Positions 8,024 to 20,366 are shown, numbered from the stretch's first letter. The stretch is DNA of 64,000 nt from Mesorhizobium zhangyense (GCF_011045115.1 NZ_JAAKZG010000003.1:496001-560000), one strand, 5' to 3'. The notes: a model not told the origin generated them from the letters alone. A program made the numbers and translations.

Positions 8024-8229
8024 CGCGCCGCCCGTTGATTTGCGCGCGCACGCTACAGCAACGGATGCCCAGGTTAAATCCTTCCGCGCCTGAACGCGGA
8101 AGGATCGGTAGAGATTGCGTACGGTCCCCGGGGCCTTTCCGACTCAGGAAGAGCCACCCTTCATCCCGCTGCCGCGACCTTCTTCCCATATAGTGACGGG
8201 AAGAAGGAGGAAGCCCCGACGCTGACGCC

Positions 8230-8272
8230 CCCTCTCCCCGTACTTACGGGGAGAGGGTAAGGGTGAGGGGCA
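8230..8272. repeat. palindromic intergenic repeat with 12-bp stem
   Basis: CCCTCTCCCCGT (8230-8241) pairs perfectly with ACGGGGAGAGGG (8246-8257) across a 4-base loop, followed by a GGTGAGGGG motif. No run of T follows on either strand, so it is more likely a repeat than a rho-independent terminator. The CTCTCCCC/GGTGAGGGG words recur at 6400-6460 and inside uvrB at 16588-16660. It lies between two minus-strand genes. Confidence 0.6.
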
Positions 8273-8295
8273 GTTTCCGCCGATACCCGAACGAT

Positions 8296-8826
8296 CTAAG
8301 CAGCCACCCCCGCAGGCTTGGCTACCAGTGCCCCGGCGATCTTCTCCGACAGCCAGCCGAACAGCGCGCCGACGATCATCGAGACGATGATGTTGATCAG
8401 CGGATTGTCGACGACGGAAGTTGAAGTCAACGTCGCCATCTTGCCGGCGAGCAGCGCATAGGCGGCGACGCTGGCAAAGCCGTAGACTGCCGATGGTATC
8501 TGCGCCAGCAGCGGCGCATTCGCACCCATGATGAGCACGATGACGGTGACTGCTACCGATATGCCCGCCGCCAGTGGTACGCCGAGCGAGCCGGCAAGCA
8601 GCGATATGCCGTAAAGCGCGATCCAGCCGAGGATCGCGCCCCATATGTGGGCTGGAATGTTGGTCTTGAGCGAGCCTTCCTTGCCGCCCGAATGGTAATA
8701 GGCGCCCCAGGCAATGAAGGCCGCCCATATCTGCAGGCCAAGTCCGGCCAATGGTCCGACGAAAAGCCAGGTGGCTATGCCGCCGAGTATTCCAACGCTG
8801 AGTGCAAGTGCGGTGAGCAATGGCAT
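8296..8826 (-). CDS. DUF1097 family membrane protein
   Basis: The 176-residue protein is very hydrophobic, with about five to six helices. It shows DUF1097 features: PLAGLGLQIWAAFIAWGAYY, a short GGK loop, and a glycine-rich C-terminal helix (IIVSMIVGALFGWLSEK). The family sits in the inner membrane and its function is unknown; some members resemble small permeases. It stands alone. The 284-base gap upstream to the SH3 gene carries no feature I can support. Confidence 0.85.
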   Translation of the reverse strand: MPLLTALALSVGILGGIATWLFVGPLAGLGLQIWAAFIAWGAYYHSGGKEGSLKTNIPAHIWGAILGWIALYGISLLAGSLGVPLAAGISVAVTVIVLIMGANAPLLAQIPSAVYGFASVAAYALLAGKMATLTSTSVVDNPLINIIVSMIVGALFGWLSEKIAGALVAKPAGVAA

Positions 8827-9110
8827 GTGAATTCCCTCCCTATGGGATTCATCAGGACAGCCACATCGCGTGTGCGCTGTCCTATGCCGGTGCCCTGTTG
8901 CTCAAAAGATCAGCAAATTTACCTTACGTCAACCATAGCTTGTGCCCGTGCCTACGGATTGATCAGTCATCAACAGAAAGCCGCGCCCACGCCAGCGAAA
9001 GCCGCTGTTACCAGGTATAAAGCATAACCACGCTGCCATATTGGTGCGGCTGGGAATCGGCGCTAGGTTGTATCCGCTTCGAAATGCAATCCGCTCTGGA
9101 GGGACGGTCC

Positions 9111-9551
9111 ATGAATTTTCGAAAACTGGTCACCGCCGCAGCCATGCTGGCCGGGATGGTGCTTTTGCCCGCGGCAGCTATTGCCGCCAACGCTTATGTC
9201 ACCGGCAATGTGAACGTCCGCTCGGGCCCGGGCACCGGCTATGACCGCGTCGGAACGCTCAGCGCCGGCACCACGGTCAATGTGCGCGGCTGCGAAGCCA
9301 ACTGGTGCAACATCCGCGGTGGCGGCCTGCGCGGCTGGGTCTCGGCGAATTATCTGTCGGGTGCAAGCTATCGCCCGCCGGTGGTCGTCGTTCCGCCGCC
9401 CATCATCGTGCGCCCACCGCATTACCGGCCGCCGCATTGGAACCGTCCTCCACACTGGAACCGCCCGCCGCACCGGCCAAGGCCGCCCAAGCCGCGCCCG
9501 CCGCGTCCAGGCAACCACTGCAAGATCGCGCCCGGCTTCCCCTGCCCGTGA
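9111..9551 (+). CDS. secreted SH3 domain protein with proline-rich tail
   Basis: The 146-residue protein has a signal peptide (MNFRKLVTAAAMLAGMVLLP, then AAAIAAN), a bacterial SH3 domain (residues 28-80; VNVRSGPGTGYDRVGTL and WCNIRGGGLRGWVSANYL), and a Pro/His/Arg-rich tail with RPPHWNRPPHWNRPPHRPRP-type repeats. Such proteins usually sit in the periplasm or envelope and may bind peptidoglycan. The ATG at 9111 is chosen because it directly starts the signal peptide. A terminator hairpin follows the stop. Confidence 0.85.
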   Translation: MNFRKLVTAAAMLAGMVLLPAAAIAANAYVTGNVNVRSGPGTGYDRVGTLSAGTTVNVRGCEANWCNIRGGGLRGWVSANYLSGASYRPPVVVVPPPIIVRPPHYRPPHWNRPPHWNRPPHRPRPPKPRPPRPGNHCKIAPGFPCP

Positions 9552-9574
9552 AGGCAGTAGCCATCCAGGCAAAC

Positions 9575-9607
9575 AACCCCGGCACGGCCTTGTCGCACCG
9601 GGGTTTT
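9575..9607 (+). terminator. rho-independent terminator after the SH3-domain gene
   Basis: AACCCCGG (9575-9582) pairs with CCGGGGTT (9598-9605) and is followed by TT. It lies 24 bases after the SH3-protein stop and before the next gene start at 9627. Confidence 0.75.
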
Positions 9608-9626
9608 CGTGAGTAAGTTTCGAGCT

Positions 9627-10139
9627 ATGAAAACCGTGCTGCCGCTTGTTTTTGCGCTGTTCCTATCCAGCCCGGCCCTTGCCGCCTGGGAAGAGATCGA
9701 CGGCGGCATATCGTCGGTTCCCAAGGAAACCAACAGCACCATCCAGGCGGTCGTTCTCCATTGCGTCGACGGCGCGGCCATCGACGTCTATTCCGGCGGC
9801 GACGGCACGATAAAACCGGCGGCCGGCGGCGAGGTTGTGGACTATTTCTACAAGCCCGGCTTCATCCGCGCCGACATCGACGGCAGCACCTTCCCGATGG
9901 TCGCTGCCGGCTCGGGCGATGCCGTGGTCCTGTTTTCGGAGGGCAAGGAAGCCGAAAGTTACATGGCGCCGCTGGATGACGCATTGATCGGGGCGCTGAC
10001 CGCCGGCAAGCTGCTGACGCTCGCTTTCGACCTCAACCCGACAACCGCAGCCGACGGCTCGACCTTCGAAACCTTCGCCTCCTTCGATCTCGACGGCCAT
10101 GGCGAAACGATCCGCAAGGCCGTCGGTAACTGCGAGTGA
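9627..10139 (+). CDS. hypothetical periplasmic protein
   Basis: The 170-residue protein has a clear signal peptide (MKTVLPLVFALFLSSPALAA) and a mature part of mixed beta-strand character with two cysteines (LHCVDG and the C-terminal GNCE) that could form a disulphide. I recognise no family. The ATG at 9627 is preferred to the GTG at 9609 because the latter overlaps the terminator tail. It is a single gene downstream of the SH3-protein gene. Confidence 0.7.
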   Translation: MKTVLPLVFALFLSSPALAAWEEIDGGISSVPKETNSTIQAVVLHCVDGAAIDVYSGGDGTIKPAAGGEVVDYFYKPGFIRADIDGSTFPMVAAGSGDAVVLFSEGKEAESYMAPLDDALIGALTAGKLLTLAFDLNPTTAADGSTFETFASFDLDGHGETIRKAVGNCE

Positions 10140-10172
10140 GGCAGGCACCGAACCCGCCTCACCCCGCCGGCG

Positions 10173-10997
10173 TCAGGCCTGAATGAAGGCCAGAAGGTCC
10201 GGATTGACGATTTCCGGATGGGTCGTGCACATGCCGTGCGGCAGCCCCTTGTAGACCTTCAACTCGCCCTTCTTCAGCAGCTTGGCTGAAAGCGGCGCGG
10301 AGTCGGCAAACGGCACGATCTGGTCGTCGTCGCCATGCATCACCAGCACCGGCACGTCGATCTTCTTCAGGTCTTCGGTGAAGTCGGTTTCCGAAAACGC
10401 CTTGATGCAGTCGTAATGGGCCTTCGTTCCACCCATCATGCCCTGCCGCCACCAATTGTCGATGACGCCCTGCGAGACTTTTGCACCGTCGCGGTTGAAG
10501 CCGTAGAACGGGCCGGCGGGCACATCGATGTAGAATTGCGCCCGATTGGCAACCAAAGCGGAGCGAAAGCCGTCAAACACCTCGATCGGCAATCCGCCGG
10601 GGTTCTTGTCAGACTTGACCATGATCGGCGGCACAGCGCCGATCAGCACCGCCTTGGCGACACGACTGGTTCCGTGACGGCCAAGGTAGCGGGCAACTTC
10701 GCCACCGCCAGTCGAATGGCCGATATGGACTGCGTCCTTGAGGTCGAGCGCCGCGGTCAGCGCGGCAACGTCATCGGCATAGGTGTCCATTTCGTTGCCG
10801 GTCGCGGTCTGGCTCGAACGGCCATGGCCGCGCCGGTCATGGGCGATCACGCGAAAGCCCTTTTCGAGGAAAAACAGCATCTGGTTGTCCCAGTCGTCGC
10901 CGCTCAGCGGCCAGCCGTGGTGAAACACGATCGGCTGTCCCTTGCCCCAGTCCTTGTAGAAGATCTCGGTGCCGTCCTTGGTGGTAATCGTTCCCAT
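10173..10997 (-). CDS. alpha/beta hydrolase, cofactor-free haloperoxidase/esterase type
   Basis: The 274-residue protein is a classic alpha/beta hydrolase: oxyanion motif [15 protein letters not shown], nucleophile elbow [17 protein letters not shown], a late acid in [12 protein letters not shown], and a histidine in [13 protein letters not shown]. Wording and length match non-haem chloroperoxidases and arylesterases. The natural substrate is likely an ester or lactone; perhydrolase activity is known in the family. It is divergent from the GlxA-type regulator gene, about 131 bases away, which may control it. Confidence 0.9.
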   Translation of the reverse strand: MGTITTKDGTEIFYKDWGKGQPIVFHHGWPLSGDDWDNQMLFFLEKGFRVIAHDRRGHGRSSQTATGNEMDTYADDVAALTAALDLKDAVHIGHSTGGGEVARYLGRHGTSRVAKAVLIGAVPPIMVKSDKNPGGLPIEVFDGFRSALVANRAQFYIDVPAGPFYGFNRDGAKVSQGVIDNWWRQGMMGGTKAHYDCIKAFSETDFTEDLKKIDVPVLVMHGDDDQIVPFADSAPLSAKLLKKGELKVYKGLPHGMCTTHPEIVNPDLLAFIQA

Positions 10998-11128
10998 GAG
11001 CCTGTCTCCTGTGGTTGCGGTTGCGGGTCATAATCTGCCGGAAGCCCTGCCGCCTGATTGCAACACTAGCGTCAATACGGCATGGTGCGGACTGGCAGAA
11101 ATGACAAAGATCGAGGCGAAACTGACAA

Positions 11129-12139
11129 ATGATGGATCGAGATGAAGCGATCGAAATCGGCCTCGTCCTCTATCCCGGCGTGCAGGCGGCGTCCGTCTAT
11201 GGCCTCACCGATCTTTTCGCGGTGGCCAACCAGATGGCCGCCGCTCGGTCGCCTGATGCCGCGCATCTGCGCGTCAGCCACTGGCAGCGCTCCGGCGATG
11301 CGGTGACACGCGCCTTCGACAGCGAGCCCGGACCCGGCGACGGCCCTGTCGTGATCATCGTACCGCCGACGCTCGGAGACCCGATCGACCGGGAGGCGGC
11401 ACAGCCCTACGCTGCCTGGCTCCGGGCCCGTCATGCGGCGGGCGCCACGCTGGGTTCGGTCTGCGCCGGCGCCTTCGTGCTCGCCGAATCCGGTCTCCTG
11501 TCCGGCCGCCCGGCCACGACGCACTGGGCCTATCAGGAGGCCCTGGCCACCCGCTTCCCCGACATAGCGCTCGATGCCGACAAGCTCGTCATCGACGATG
11601 GCGACATCATCACCGCCGGCGGTTACATGGCCTGGACCGACCTCGGGCTGAAGATCGTGGACAGAATTCTCGGCTCCGCAGTCATGATGGACACGGCGAG
11701 GTTCATGCTGGTCGATCCGCCGGGCCGGGAGCAGCGTTTCTATAACCCCTTCGCGCCGCGGCTGACCCATGGCGATGCCGCTATCCTCAAAGTGCAGCAC
11801 TGGCTGCAGCAGGTCGGCGGGCGCAACGTCACGGCTGGTGCGATGGCGGAAAAAGCGGGGCTGGAAGAGCGCACCTTTCTACGCCGCTTCCACAAGGCCA
11901 CCGGCCTGAAGCCCACCGAATATTGCCAGCACCTGCGCGTGAGCAAGGCGCGGGAATTGCTGGAATCGTCGACGCAGCCGATCGATCAGGTTGCCTGGGA
12001 CGTCGGCTATGACGACCCGGGTTCGTTCAGAAAGGTCTTCATCAAGGTGACCGGTCTTGCGCCAAGCGACTACCGGCGTCGTTTCGGAGCAGAGCAGAAC
12101 CGCTCGGCATTTCACGAGGAAATGCCGGCAATGGGTTGA
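11129..12139 (+). CDS. GlxA-type transcriptional regulator (DJ-1/PfpI domain plus AraC helix-turn-helix)
   Basis: The 336-residue protein has an N-terminal DJ-1/PfpI domain (about residues 8-185; GSVCAGAFVLAESGLLSGRP around the nucleophile-elbow cysteine) and a C-terminal AraC DNA-binding domain (about 225-325; GLEERTFLRRFHKATGLKP and WDVGYDDPGSFRKVFIKVTG). In GlxA-type regulators the first domain is a sensor rather than an enzyme. The ligand is unknown. It faces the alpha/beta hydrolase gene, its most likely target. Confidence 0.92.
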   Translation: MMDRDEAIEIGLVLYPGVQAASVYGLTDLFAVANQMAAARSPDAAHLRVSHWQRSGDAVTRAFDSEPGPGDGPVVIIVPPTLGDPIDREAAQPYAAWLRARHAAGATLGSVCAGAFVLAESGLLSGRPATTHWAYQEALATRFPDIALDADKLVIDDGDIITAGGYMAWTDLGLKIVDRILGSAVMMDTARFMLVDPPGREQRFYNPFAPRLTHGDAAILKVQHWLQQVGGRNVTAGAMAEKAGLEERTFLRRFHKATGLKPTEYCQHLRVSKARELLESSTQPIDQVAWDVGYDDPGSFRKVFIKVTGLAPSDYRRRFGAEQNRSAFHEEMPAMG

Positions 12140-12175
12140 TCCGGCGACGCTGCCCGACGACCCGGAACCGCTTGC

Positions 12176-13309
12176 TTACCTTGCCTTGTCAGGCACCCAT
12201 CTGTCCGCCGGGTTCTTGAAATATTTCCAGCCGCGGTCGCGCGCCCGGCCGAGTGCGGCGAAATAGATGTCCTCGATCTGCGGCAGCATCGCCTCAGGCG
12301 CCAGTTGCTCGGTGACCGTTTGCCTGTCCGCCGCACCAGCCTCAACCTGCCATTGCGGGTCGCGCGCAAAACGTTCCGCCGCTTTCGAAAGGCCGTCCAC
12401 GTCACCGACCGTGAAAAGGCGGTCGGCCGGAAGCAGATCTTCCATATTGCCGACATCGGTGGAAATGGCGGGAATTGCCTGTGCCATCGCCTCCAGCGGC
12501 GCGATCGGCGCCTCCTCGGCTATCGACGTGCACAGGAAAAGATCCATCGCCGCCACCAGTTGCACGGCATCCTCGCGGGGGCCGACGAGATGGACCTTGC
12601 CCCGCAAGGCCGGATCGTCGAGCGCGCCCTGCCAGCCCGGCATCATCGCACTCTTGTCCACGCCCCCGACCAGCATCAGTTCCGCGTCGATGCCCTTCCC
12701 GAGCAGTCGCTTCAGGATCCGCAGCATGTCGATCTGGCGCTTGCGTGTCCCGATCAGGCCGACCGAGCCGAGAAGGAAAGTGTCCTGCCGGATGCCCAGC
12801 TTCTGGCGTGCAAGGCTTCTGGCCTCGGCCGAAACCGGCCGCAAGGCCGCGCTGTCGAACATGTTGGGCACGATGTGCATCCTGGCCGGCGAGACCAGCA
12901 GGCGCTTGATGTAGTAATCCGCCGTCTGCCGGCTGAGCCCGACAACGGCATGGGCGAAACGCCACGGAATCTGGAACTGCCGCGTATGCGCCGTCATCAC
13001 CGCCGGCGCACCATCGGCAATGGTGAAGATCATCAGGAACTTGTTGGCCCGGCTGCCATGTGCATGAACCAGCGTGCGGCCCCAGTCGCGTATCGGATAG
13101 CCGGTGTTGCGCAGGTCGGTCGGATTGGTTCGAAAGCTGCTTTCCAGCATCTTCACCGGGCCAACGAATTTCTGCCGTTGTATCCAGCTCTTTCGCGGGT
13201 GGATCAGCATCACCTCGTGGCCAGCCTTGATCTGATTATCGATCAAGGTCTTGGTGCTCGTCGCGACACCATTCAGGGCATCGTGGCTTATGAGATGAGC
13301 GATCTTCAT
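12176..13309 (-). CDS. glycosyltransferase of the GT-B fold (GT4-like)
   Basis: The 377-residue protein has the two-domain GT-B layout: an N-terminal acceptor domain starting MKIAHLISHDALNGVATSTK and a C-terminal nucleotide-sugar domain with the conserved acidic motif EEAPIAPLEAMAQAIPAIST near residue 275. It probably transfers a sugar to a surface polysaccharide or lipid at the cytoplasmic face. No other envelope-polysaccharide gene lies beside it. It is convergent with the GlxA-type regulator gene. Confidence 0.88.
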   Translation of the reverse strand: MKIAHLISHDALNGVATSTKTLIDNQIKAGHEVMLIHPRKSWIQRQKFVGPVKMLESSFRTNPTDLRNTGYPIRDWGRTLVHAHGSRANKFLMIFTIADGAPAVMTAHTRQFQIPWRFAHAVVGLSRQTADYYIKRLLVSPARMHIVPNMFDSAALRPVSAEARSLARQKLGIRQDTFLLGSVGLIGTRKRQIDMLRILKRLLGKGIDAELMLVGGVDKSAMMPGWQGALDDPALRGKVHLVGPREDAVQLVAAMDLFLCTSIAEEAPIAPLEAMAQAIPAISTDVGNMEDLLPADRLFTVGDVDGLSKAAERFARDPQWQVEAGAADRQTVTEQLAPEAMLPQIEDIYFAALGRARDRGWKYFKNPADRWVPDKAR

Positions 13310-13610
13310 GAACGATCGGTTTTTCCGCTTGGCCTCAGCGGCCTCTGAGATTCCAATTCAGAAAAACCGCGTGGGGCGCGTCGATTTTTCCGCACCCCTC
13401 ATATGGGGTTATTTGTCTTTGCGCAAAGCCGTTTGCGAGTCTTCGCAAAATTCAGCGGGATAGCGCAATCGGGCTACATCGGCCGCAGCTTGATTGTCGC
13501 GTCAAACCACTGCCGACTCCTGACACCCTACTGTCAGCAGCCGAACATTGCGCCTGCCTTTCATCTACCTTTCTCTTTTCATTTCTCCGGACTCCCACCA
13601 TATTCCGGTC
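13310..13610. other. intergenic region upstream of uvrB
   Basis: About 300 bases separate the divergent glycosyltransferase and uvrB genes. A small hairpin CTGACA-6-TGTCAG (13517-13534) is visible. I looked for an alphaproteobacterial LexA box (GAAC-N7-GTTC or GTTC-N7-GTTC) and found only a lone GAAC near 13543. No small ORF or RNA gene is supported. Confidence 0.5.
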
Positions 13611-16775
<3,165 letters not shown>

Positions 16776-16778
16776 CGC

Positions 16779-17150
16779 CTAACCGCGCTCGCCCTGTTCC
16801 AGCGCCATGAAGCTCTGGAACCCGCCAAAGATCATGCGTTTCCCGTCGAAGGGCATGTCGGTCATGAAGTCGTTCATGCGTGTGTCCGCCTGCACCTTCT
16901 TGTTGATCGCATCGCGGTCCTCGCGCGACGCATAGACGACCCATGCGAAGATGACGACCTCGTCGTCCTTCGCATGCACGGCGCGCGGAAAAGAGGTGAA
17001 CTCGCCATAGGGCACATCGTCGCCGATGCATTCCACATAGGCCAGCGCGCCATGCTCCATCCACACGTCACCACCCACTTTTGCCATGGCCTTGTAGGCA
17101 TCGATTTTGCTCTTCGGCACGGCAAGCACGAACCCGTCGACATAAGACAT
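16779..17150 (-). CDS. DUF1428 family protein
   Basis: The 123-residue protein matches DUF1428 in length and wording: MSYVDGFVLAVPKSKIDAYK, WMEHGALAYVECIGDDVPYG, FAWVVYASREDRDAINKKV, and GKRMIFGGFQSFMAL at the end. The fold is a dimeric ferredoxin-like barrel; function is unknown. It is convergent with uvrB, with 3 bases between the ends. A short hairpin (ACGTCC-3-GGACGT, about 17170-17184) lies just upstream of its start. Confidence 0.9.
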   Translation of the reverse strand: MSYVDGFVLAVPKSKIDAYKAMAKVGGDVWMEHGALAYVECIGDDVPYGEFTSFPRAVHAKDDEVVIFAWVVYASREDRDAINKKVQADTRMNDFMTDMPFDGKRMIFGGFQSFMALEQGERG

Positions 17151-17429
17151 TACGATCTCCTCTGCGGTTTGACGTCCAAAGGACGTTTCATCGAGGCCGA
17201 TTCCGACATTGCTTCTTCATTTTTCCGGTTCCTCGCCAGCGAGCGAGGCGAAGAAGAAACAGCGCGGTCTCAATCCTCCAAACTGATTGCTTTTCACAAC
17301 CAGTACGGTAATGCCATAACCGATATTGTTTTGCAAGCAGTCTATTGTTTGAAAGAAACGAATTTGCGGTCTATGCCTGCACGAGCCACCGCTTGGCACA
17401 GAGTCTTCCGCACAGGAGCATACCGGCCG

Positions 17430-18026
17430 ATGGCACCATTCAAGGTCGATCCGGACAAGGTTCACGCATTCGAGACTGCCGAGACGTTCTATCGCTGGCT
17501 CGAAAAACATCACGACAGCGAAGACGAGGTCTGGATCAAGATTCACAAGGTGAATTCGGGCCTGAAGTCCATCACGCCGGTCGAAGCCATCAATGTCGTG
17601 CTCTGCTGGGGCTGGATCGATGCGATCCGCAAGGGTTTTGACGAAAACAGCTTCCTGCAACGCTACACGCGGCGCGGCAAGAAGAGCATCTGGAGCCAGA
17701 TCAATGTCGACAACGTCGCCCGCCTGATCGAGGAAGGCCGCATGACCGCGCACGGCCTGCGCGAAGTCGAAGCCGCCAAGGCCGACGGCCGCTGGGACCG
17801 CGCCTACAGCAGCAAGGACATGAAGATTCCCGACGATCTTCAGGCCGCGATCGACGCCGAACCGACGGCCAAAGCGATGCTCGCAAAACTCAGCGCACAA
17901 AACCGCTTCGCACTGGCCTTCCGCACCCACAACATGAAAACCGAAGCCGGCCGCAAGAAGAAGATCGCCACCTTCGTCGACATGCTCAAGCGCGGCGAAA
18001 CGATCTACCCGCAGCGGGAGAAATAG
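17430..18026 (+). CDS. YdeI/OmpD-associated family protein
   Basis: The 198-residue protein has the YdeI-type domain (FETAETFYRWLEKHHDSEDE, then VLCWGWIDAIRKGFDENSFL and RYTRRGKKSIWSQIN) and a C-terminal bacteriocin-protection helix bundle (AMLAKLSAQNRFALAFRTHN). The family is linked by annotation to peptide or bacteriocin tolerance; the mechanism is unknown. The ATG at 17430 is chosen because homology begins there; the frame is open back to 16974 but runs antisense through DUF1428. The upstream gap holds nothing else I can support. Confidence 0.85.
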   Translation: MAPFKVDPDKVHAFETAETFYRWLEKHHDSEDEVWIKIHKVNSGLKSITPVEAINVVLCWGWIDAIRKGFDENSFLQRYTRRGKKSIWSQINVDNVARLIEEGRMTAHGLREVEAAKADGRWDRAYSSKDMKIPDDLQAAIDAEPTAKAMLAKLSAQNRFALAFRTHNMKTEAGRKKKIATFVDMLKRGETIYPQREK

Positions 18027-18036
18027 CGGACCTTTG

Positions 18037-18684
18037 TCAGCCGGCCGTTGGCTTGTTCACCGCCAGCTGAGCATCGTAAGCGCGCTTGTATGCGGGCCGT
18101 GCTTCGCCGCGGGCAACATAGGCGGAAAGGTTCGGATATTCGTCCAGCAAGCCCGACGCTCTCAACCTGAGCAGCACCGACACCATCATCAGGTCGCCGG
18201 CGCTGAACGCGCCATCGAGCCATTCGGCATCGCCAAGGCGACGAGAAAGTTGGCCCAGCCGGTTGCGGACGCGATCCTCGACGAGAGGCATGCGTTGCGC
18301 GGACCAGGACTTGTCGCTCTCAAAAATCCTGGCGGTTACGAGTTCAAGGATCGGCGGCTCCACCGTGTTGAGCGCCGCGAACATCCATGTGATCGCGCAC
18401 GCCCGGGCATTCGCATCGTCCGGCAGCAGGCCCGTATGGCGCTCCGCGATGTGGAACACGATCGCACCCGTCTCGAACAGGCCGAGATCGCGTTCTTCGT
18501 AGGTCGGAATCTGCCCGAAAGGGTGAAGCGCCAGATGTGCCGGTTCCTTCATCGCACCGAACGAAACAAGACGAACCTCATAAGGCTGACCCACTTCTTC
18601 CAGCGCCCAGCGAACGCGCGTATCACGCGCCAGTCCCTTGCCGCCATCGGGCGACCGCTCAAAGGCGGTAATCACAATAGTCAT
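18037..18684 (-). CDS. glutathione S-transferase family protein
   Basis: The 215-residue protein has a thioredoxin-like N-terminal domain (DTRVRWALEEVGQPYEVRLV, FGQIPTYEERDLGLFETGAI with the cis-Pro and the ES-type glutathione site) and an all-helical C-terminal domain (about 90-205). It would conjugate glutathione to electrophiles or act as a peroxidase in the cytoplasm; the substrate is unknown. It is convergent with the YdeI-like gene, with 10 bases between. Confidence 0.88.
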   Translation of the reverse strand: MTIVITAFERSPDGGKGLARDTRVRWALEEVGQPYEVRLVSFGAMKEPAHLALHPFGQIPTYEERDLGLFETGAIVFHIAERHTGLLPDDANARACAITWMFAALNTVEPPILELVTARIFESDKSWSAQRMPLVEDRVRNRLGQLSRRLGDAEWLDGAFSAGDLMMVSVLLRLRASGLLDEYPNLSAYVARGEARPAYKRAYDAQLAVNKPTAG

Positions 18685-18862
18685 CGCCGTTCTCCATAGC
18701 TTGTCCGTCTTGAAGACGATTGGCCAGACGAGATGCCGACACCCCCTGCTCGATATACCTGTTGCCGACTTTAAAAAATTCCCCGCCCCTGTCGGTTTCC
18801 CTCCTCCCCGTTCGTCATAGTGTCAGCCCTCCGCGGCACAACCCGAACGACAGGAGCTTTTC

Positions 18863-19300
18863 ATGTCCGAAGCAAGCGCACAGACCCTCGAACAGCCGGC
18901 CCCGAAAGTGCTTGGCGGCCTCATCGCCTATCTGCAGGTCGACGGCGCAATGAAGGTGGCCGAGTTCTACGCCAAGGCTCTCGACGCCAGGCAGGTCTTC
19001 GCCGTTCCGCCAGACGAGCAGGGCCGGACCATGCATGTCCATCTCTACATAAACGGCTCGTCGCTGATGCTGTGCGACGCCTATCCCGAGCATGGCCATC
19101 CGCATCAGGCGCCGCAGGGCTACACCATGCAGCTCATTCTGGAGAACGACACCATCGACAAATGGTGGGACCGCGCAGTCAAGGCCGGCATGGAAGTGAT
19201 AACGCCGCTTCAGGTCATGTTCTGGGGCGACCGCTGGGGCCAGCTCCGCGACCCCTTCGGCATCAACTGGGCCATGAACGCACCTGTTAAACAGGCCTGA
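18863..19300 (+). CDS. VOC family (glyoxalase/PhnB-like) protein
   Basis: The 145-residue protein has the paired beta-alpha-beta-beta-beta modules of the vicinal oxygen chelate fold: LGGLIAYLQVDGAMKVAEFY, MHVHLYINGSSLMLCDAYPE and WGDRWGQLRDPFGINWAM. It resembles PhnB-type proteins more than lactoylglutathione lyase, and no substrate can be named. It is transcribed away from the GST gene. A hairpin follows 31 bases after the stop. Confidence 0.85.
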   Translation: MSEASAQTLEQPAPKVLGGLIAYLQVDGAMKVAEFYAKALDARQVFAVPPDEQGRTMHVHLYINGSSLMLCDAYPEHGHPHQAPQGYTMQLILENDTIDKWWDRAVKAGMEVITPLQVMFWGDRWGQLRDPFGINWAMNAPVKQA

Positions 19301-19331
19301 GCGCTTTCGCGGCCCTCGTCCTGAGCGCCTT

Positions 19332-19370
19332 TCTTCCCTCATCCTGAGCCTGTTGAAGGATGAGGGAAGA
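19332..19370. repeat. perfect 14-bp hairpin after the VOC gene
   Basis: TCTTCCCTCATCCT (19332-19345) pairs perfectly with AGGATGAGGGAAGA (19357-19370) across 11 bases. There is no T tract, so it could be a transcript-stabilising or terminating hairpin, or a copy of a dispersed palindrome. A second imperfect palindrome follows at 19442-19478 (TCCCGGA...TCCGGGA). Confidence 0.6.
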
Positions 19371-19525
19371 GCGAGATGGCGCTCGCAGCGGCGTCATCCC
19401 GCAAGGCGAGCGAAGCCTACGGTAACAACCCTGAAGTCGTCATCCCGGAAACCGGAGCGAAGCGGAGGTTATCCGGGACCTATTGGCCGCAGCATTGTCA
19501 GGCACGGCCCGGGCCGCGCAACGAG

Positions 19526-19822
19526 ATGCTGGCGCTGCTGCATTCCATGGCGACCGATGCCGGCATTCCGGAAAAATGCGAAGACGCCGCCTGCCGTCGC
19601 AGCGGCATCTGCCGGGCCGAGACGCTCGGCGAGCAAGGTCCACCCTGCGGCGCGCATTGGCCGGACGCGCTGGTGCAAAGGTTCGAAGGCGCCTGCGAGG
19701 GTATGGCTCTGTCCTGGATACTGGAAGAACGCCGCGCCGACCGCGCCCGCAACGCTCTGGTGCCGCCGCAGCCCGCACAGCCCAGGGCCAGCAAGAAACG
19801 GCCTGTTTCCAAAGCGCGTTAA
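19526..19822 (+). CDS. small cysteine-containing hypothetical protein
   Basis: The 98-residue protein begins MLALLHSMATDAGIPEKCED and carries four cysteines in a compact block (CEDAACRRSGICRA and GPPCGAHWPDAL), then a helix (ALVQRFEGACEGMALSWILE) and a basic tail. The cysteine/histidine spacing could bind a metal, but this is inference. I choose the ATG at 19526 because the upstream part of the frame (from 19376) runs through palindromic repeat sequence. No family is recognised. Confidence 0.6.
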   Translation: MLALLHSMATDAGIPEKCEDAACRRSGICRAETLGEQGPPCGAHWPDALVQRFEGACEGMALSWILEERRADRARNALVPPQPAQPRASKKRPVSKAR

Positions 19823-19892
19823 CCTTACAGCGATGTTACGAAACGTGAGGAGAACACTCCGCTTAACACACCGTTAAACTGGGCCTGGCGCG

Positions 19893-19934
19893 TCATGCTT
19901 GCCGAAAGCCGATTCTGGCCTTCGGCAAGCATGA
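19893..19934. repeat. 14-bp inverted repeat in intergenic DNA
   Basis: TCATGCTTGCCGAA (19893-19906) pairs with TTCGGCAAGCATGA (19921-19934), and inner GCC/GGC bases can extend the stem. It lies between two small plus-strand genes and has no T tract. It may be a terminator working without U-run or a dispersed palindrome. Confidence 0.55.
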
Positions 19935-20016
19935 GACGCAGATTTGAGAACCTTCAGCGTGGCCTCGTCCAGATGAGCGTGCGGCGCTGTGACGAGATGT
20001 TCGGAGACGCTTTTTC

Positions 20017-20271
20017 ATGACGAAATTTCCGCCCACCGCCTTTGCCCTCATCCTGTCGGCAGCAGCCGGCTTTGCCGCCACGAGCGCCGCCATGTCTCCG
20101 CCGCGGAGCATCGAAGACGAGAGCCAGGCAATTGCGGACGGCGGTTGCCATACCGACAATCGCACGCATCACGCCTCGGAACGGGAGCGCTCGGTGCGGC
20201 ACTTTCATCGCGTTCCCGATTGCGCCGCGGTCGAGCGAGGGCTTCATCGCCATGGTCGGCAGGCGGAATGA
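20017..20271 (+). CDS. possible small exported protein
   Basis: The 84-residue frame starts with a convincing signal peptide (MTKFPPTAFALILSAAAGFA, cleavage near ATSAA) followed by a short His/Arg-rich segment (CHTDNRTHHASERERSVRHF) with two cysteines. The tail is low in hydrophobic residues and does not look like a stable domain, so this may be a truncated or frameshifted gene. No family is recognised. Confidence 0.4.
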   Translation: MTKFPPTAFALILSAAAGFAATSAAMSPPRSIEDESQAIADGGCHTDNRTHHASERERSVRHFHRVPDCAAVERGLHRHGRQAE

Positions 20272-20366
20272 CATCGCGTCAACATCGCCTGATCACGATG
20301 ACCAGAAAGGCCAACGATCGCACCCTGCCGGTCATGCCCGGCAGGGCAGTGTCAGGAAACCGTCCC

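Noticed and set aside
13310-13610. SOS box upstream of uvrB
   Set aside because: Only a single GAAC is present; no GAAC-N7-GTTC or GTTC-N7-GTTC pair could be found.
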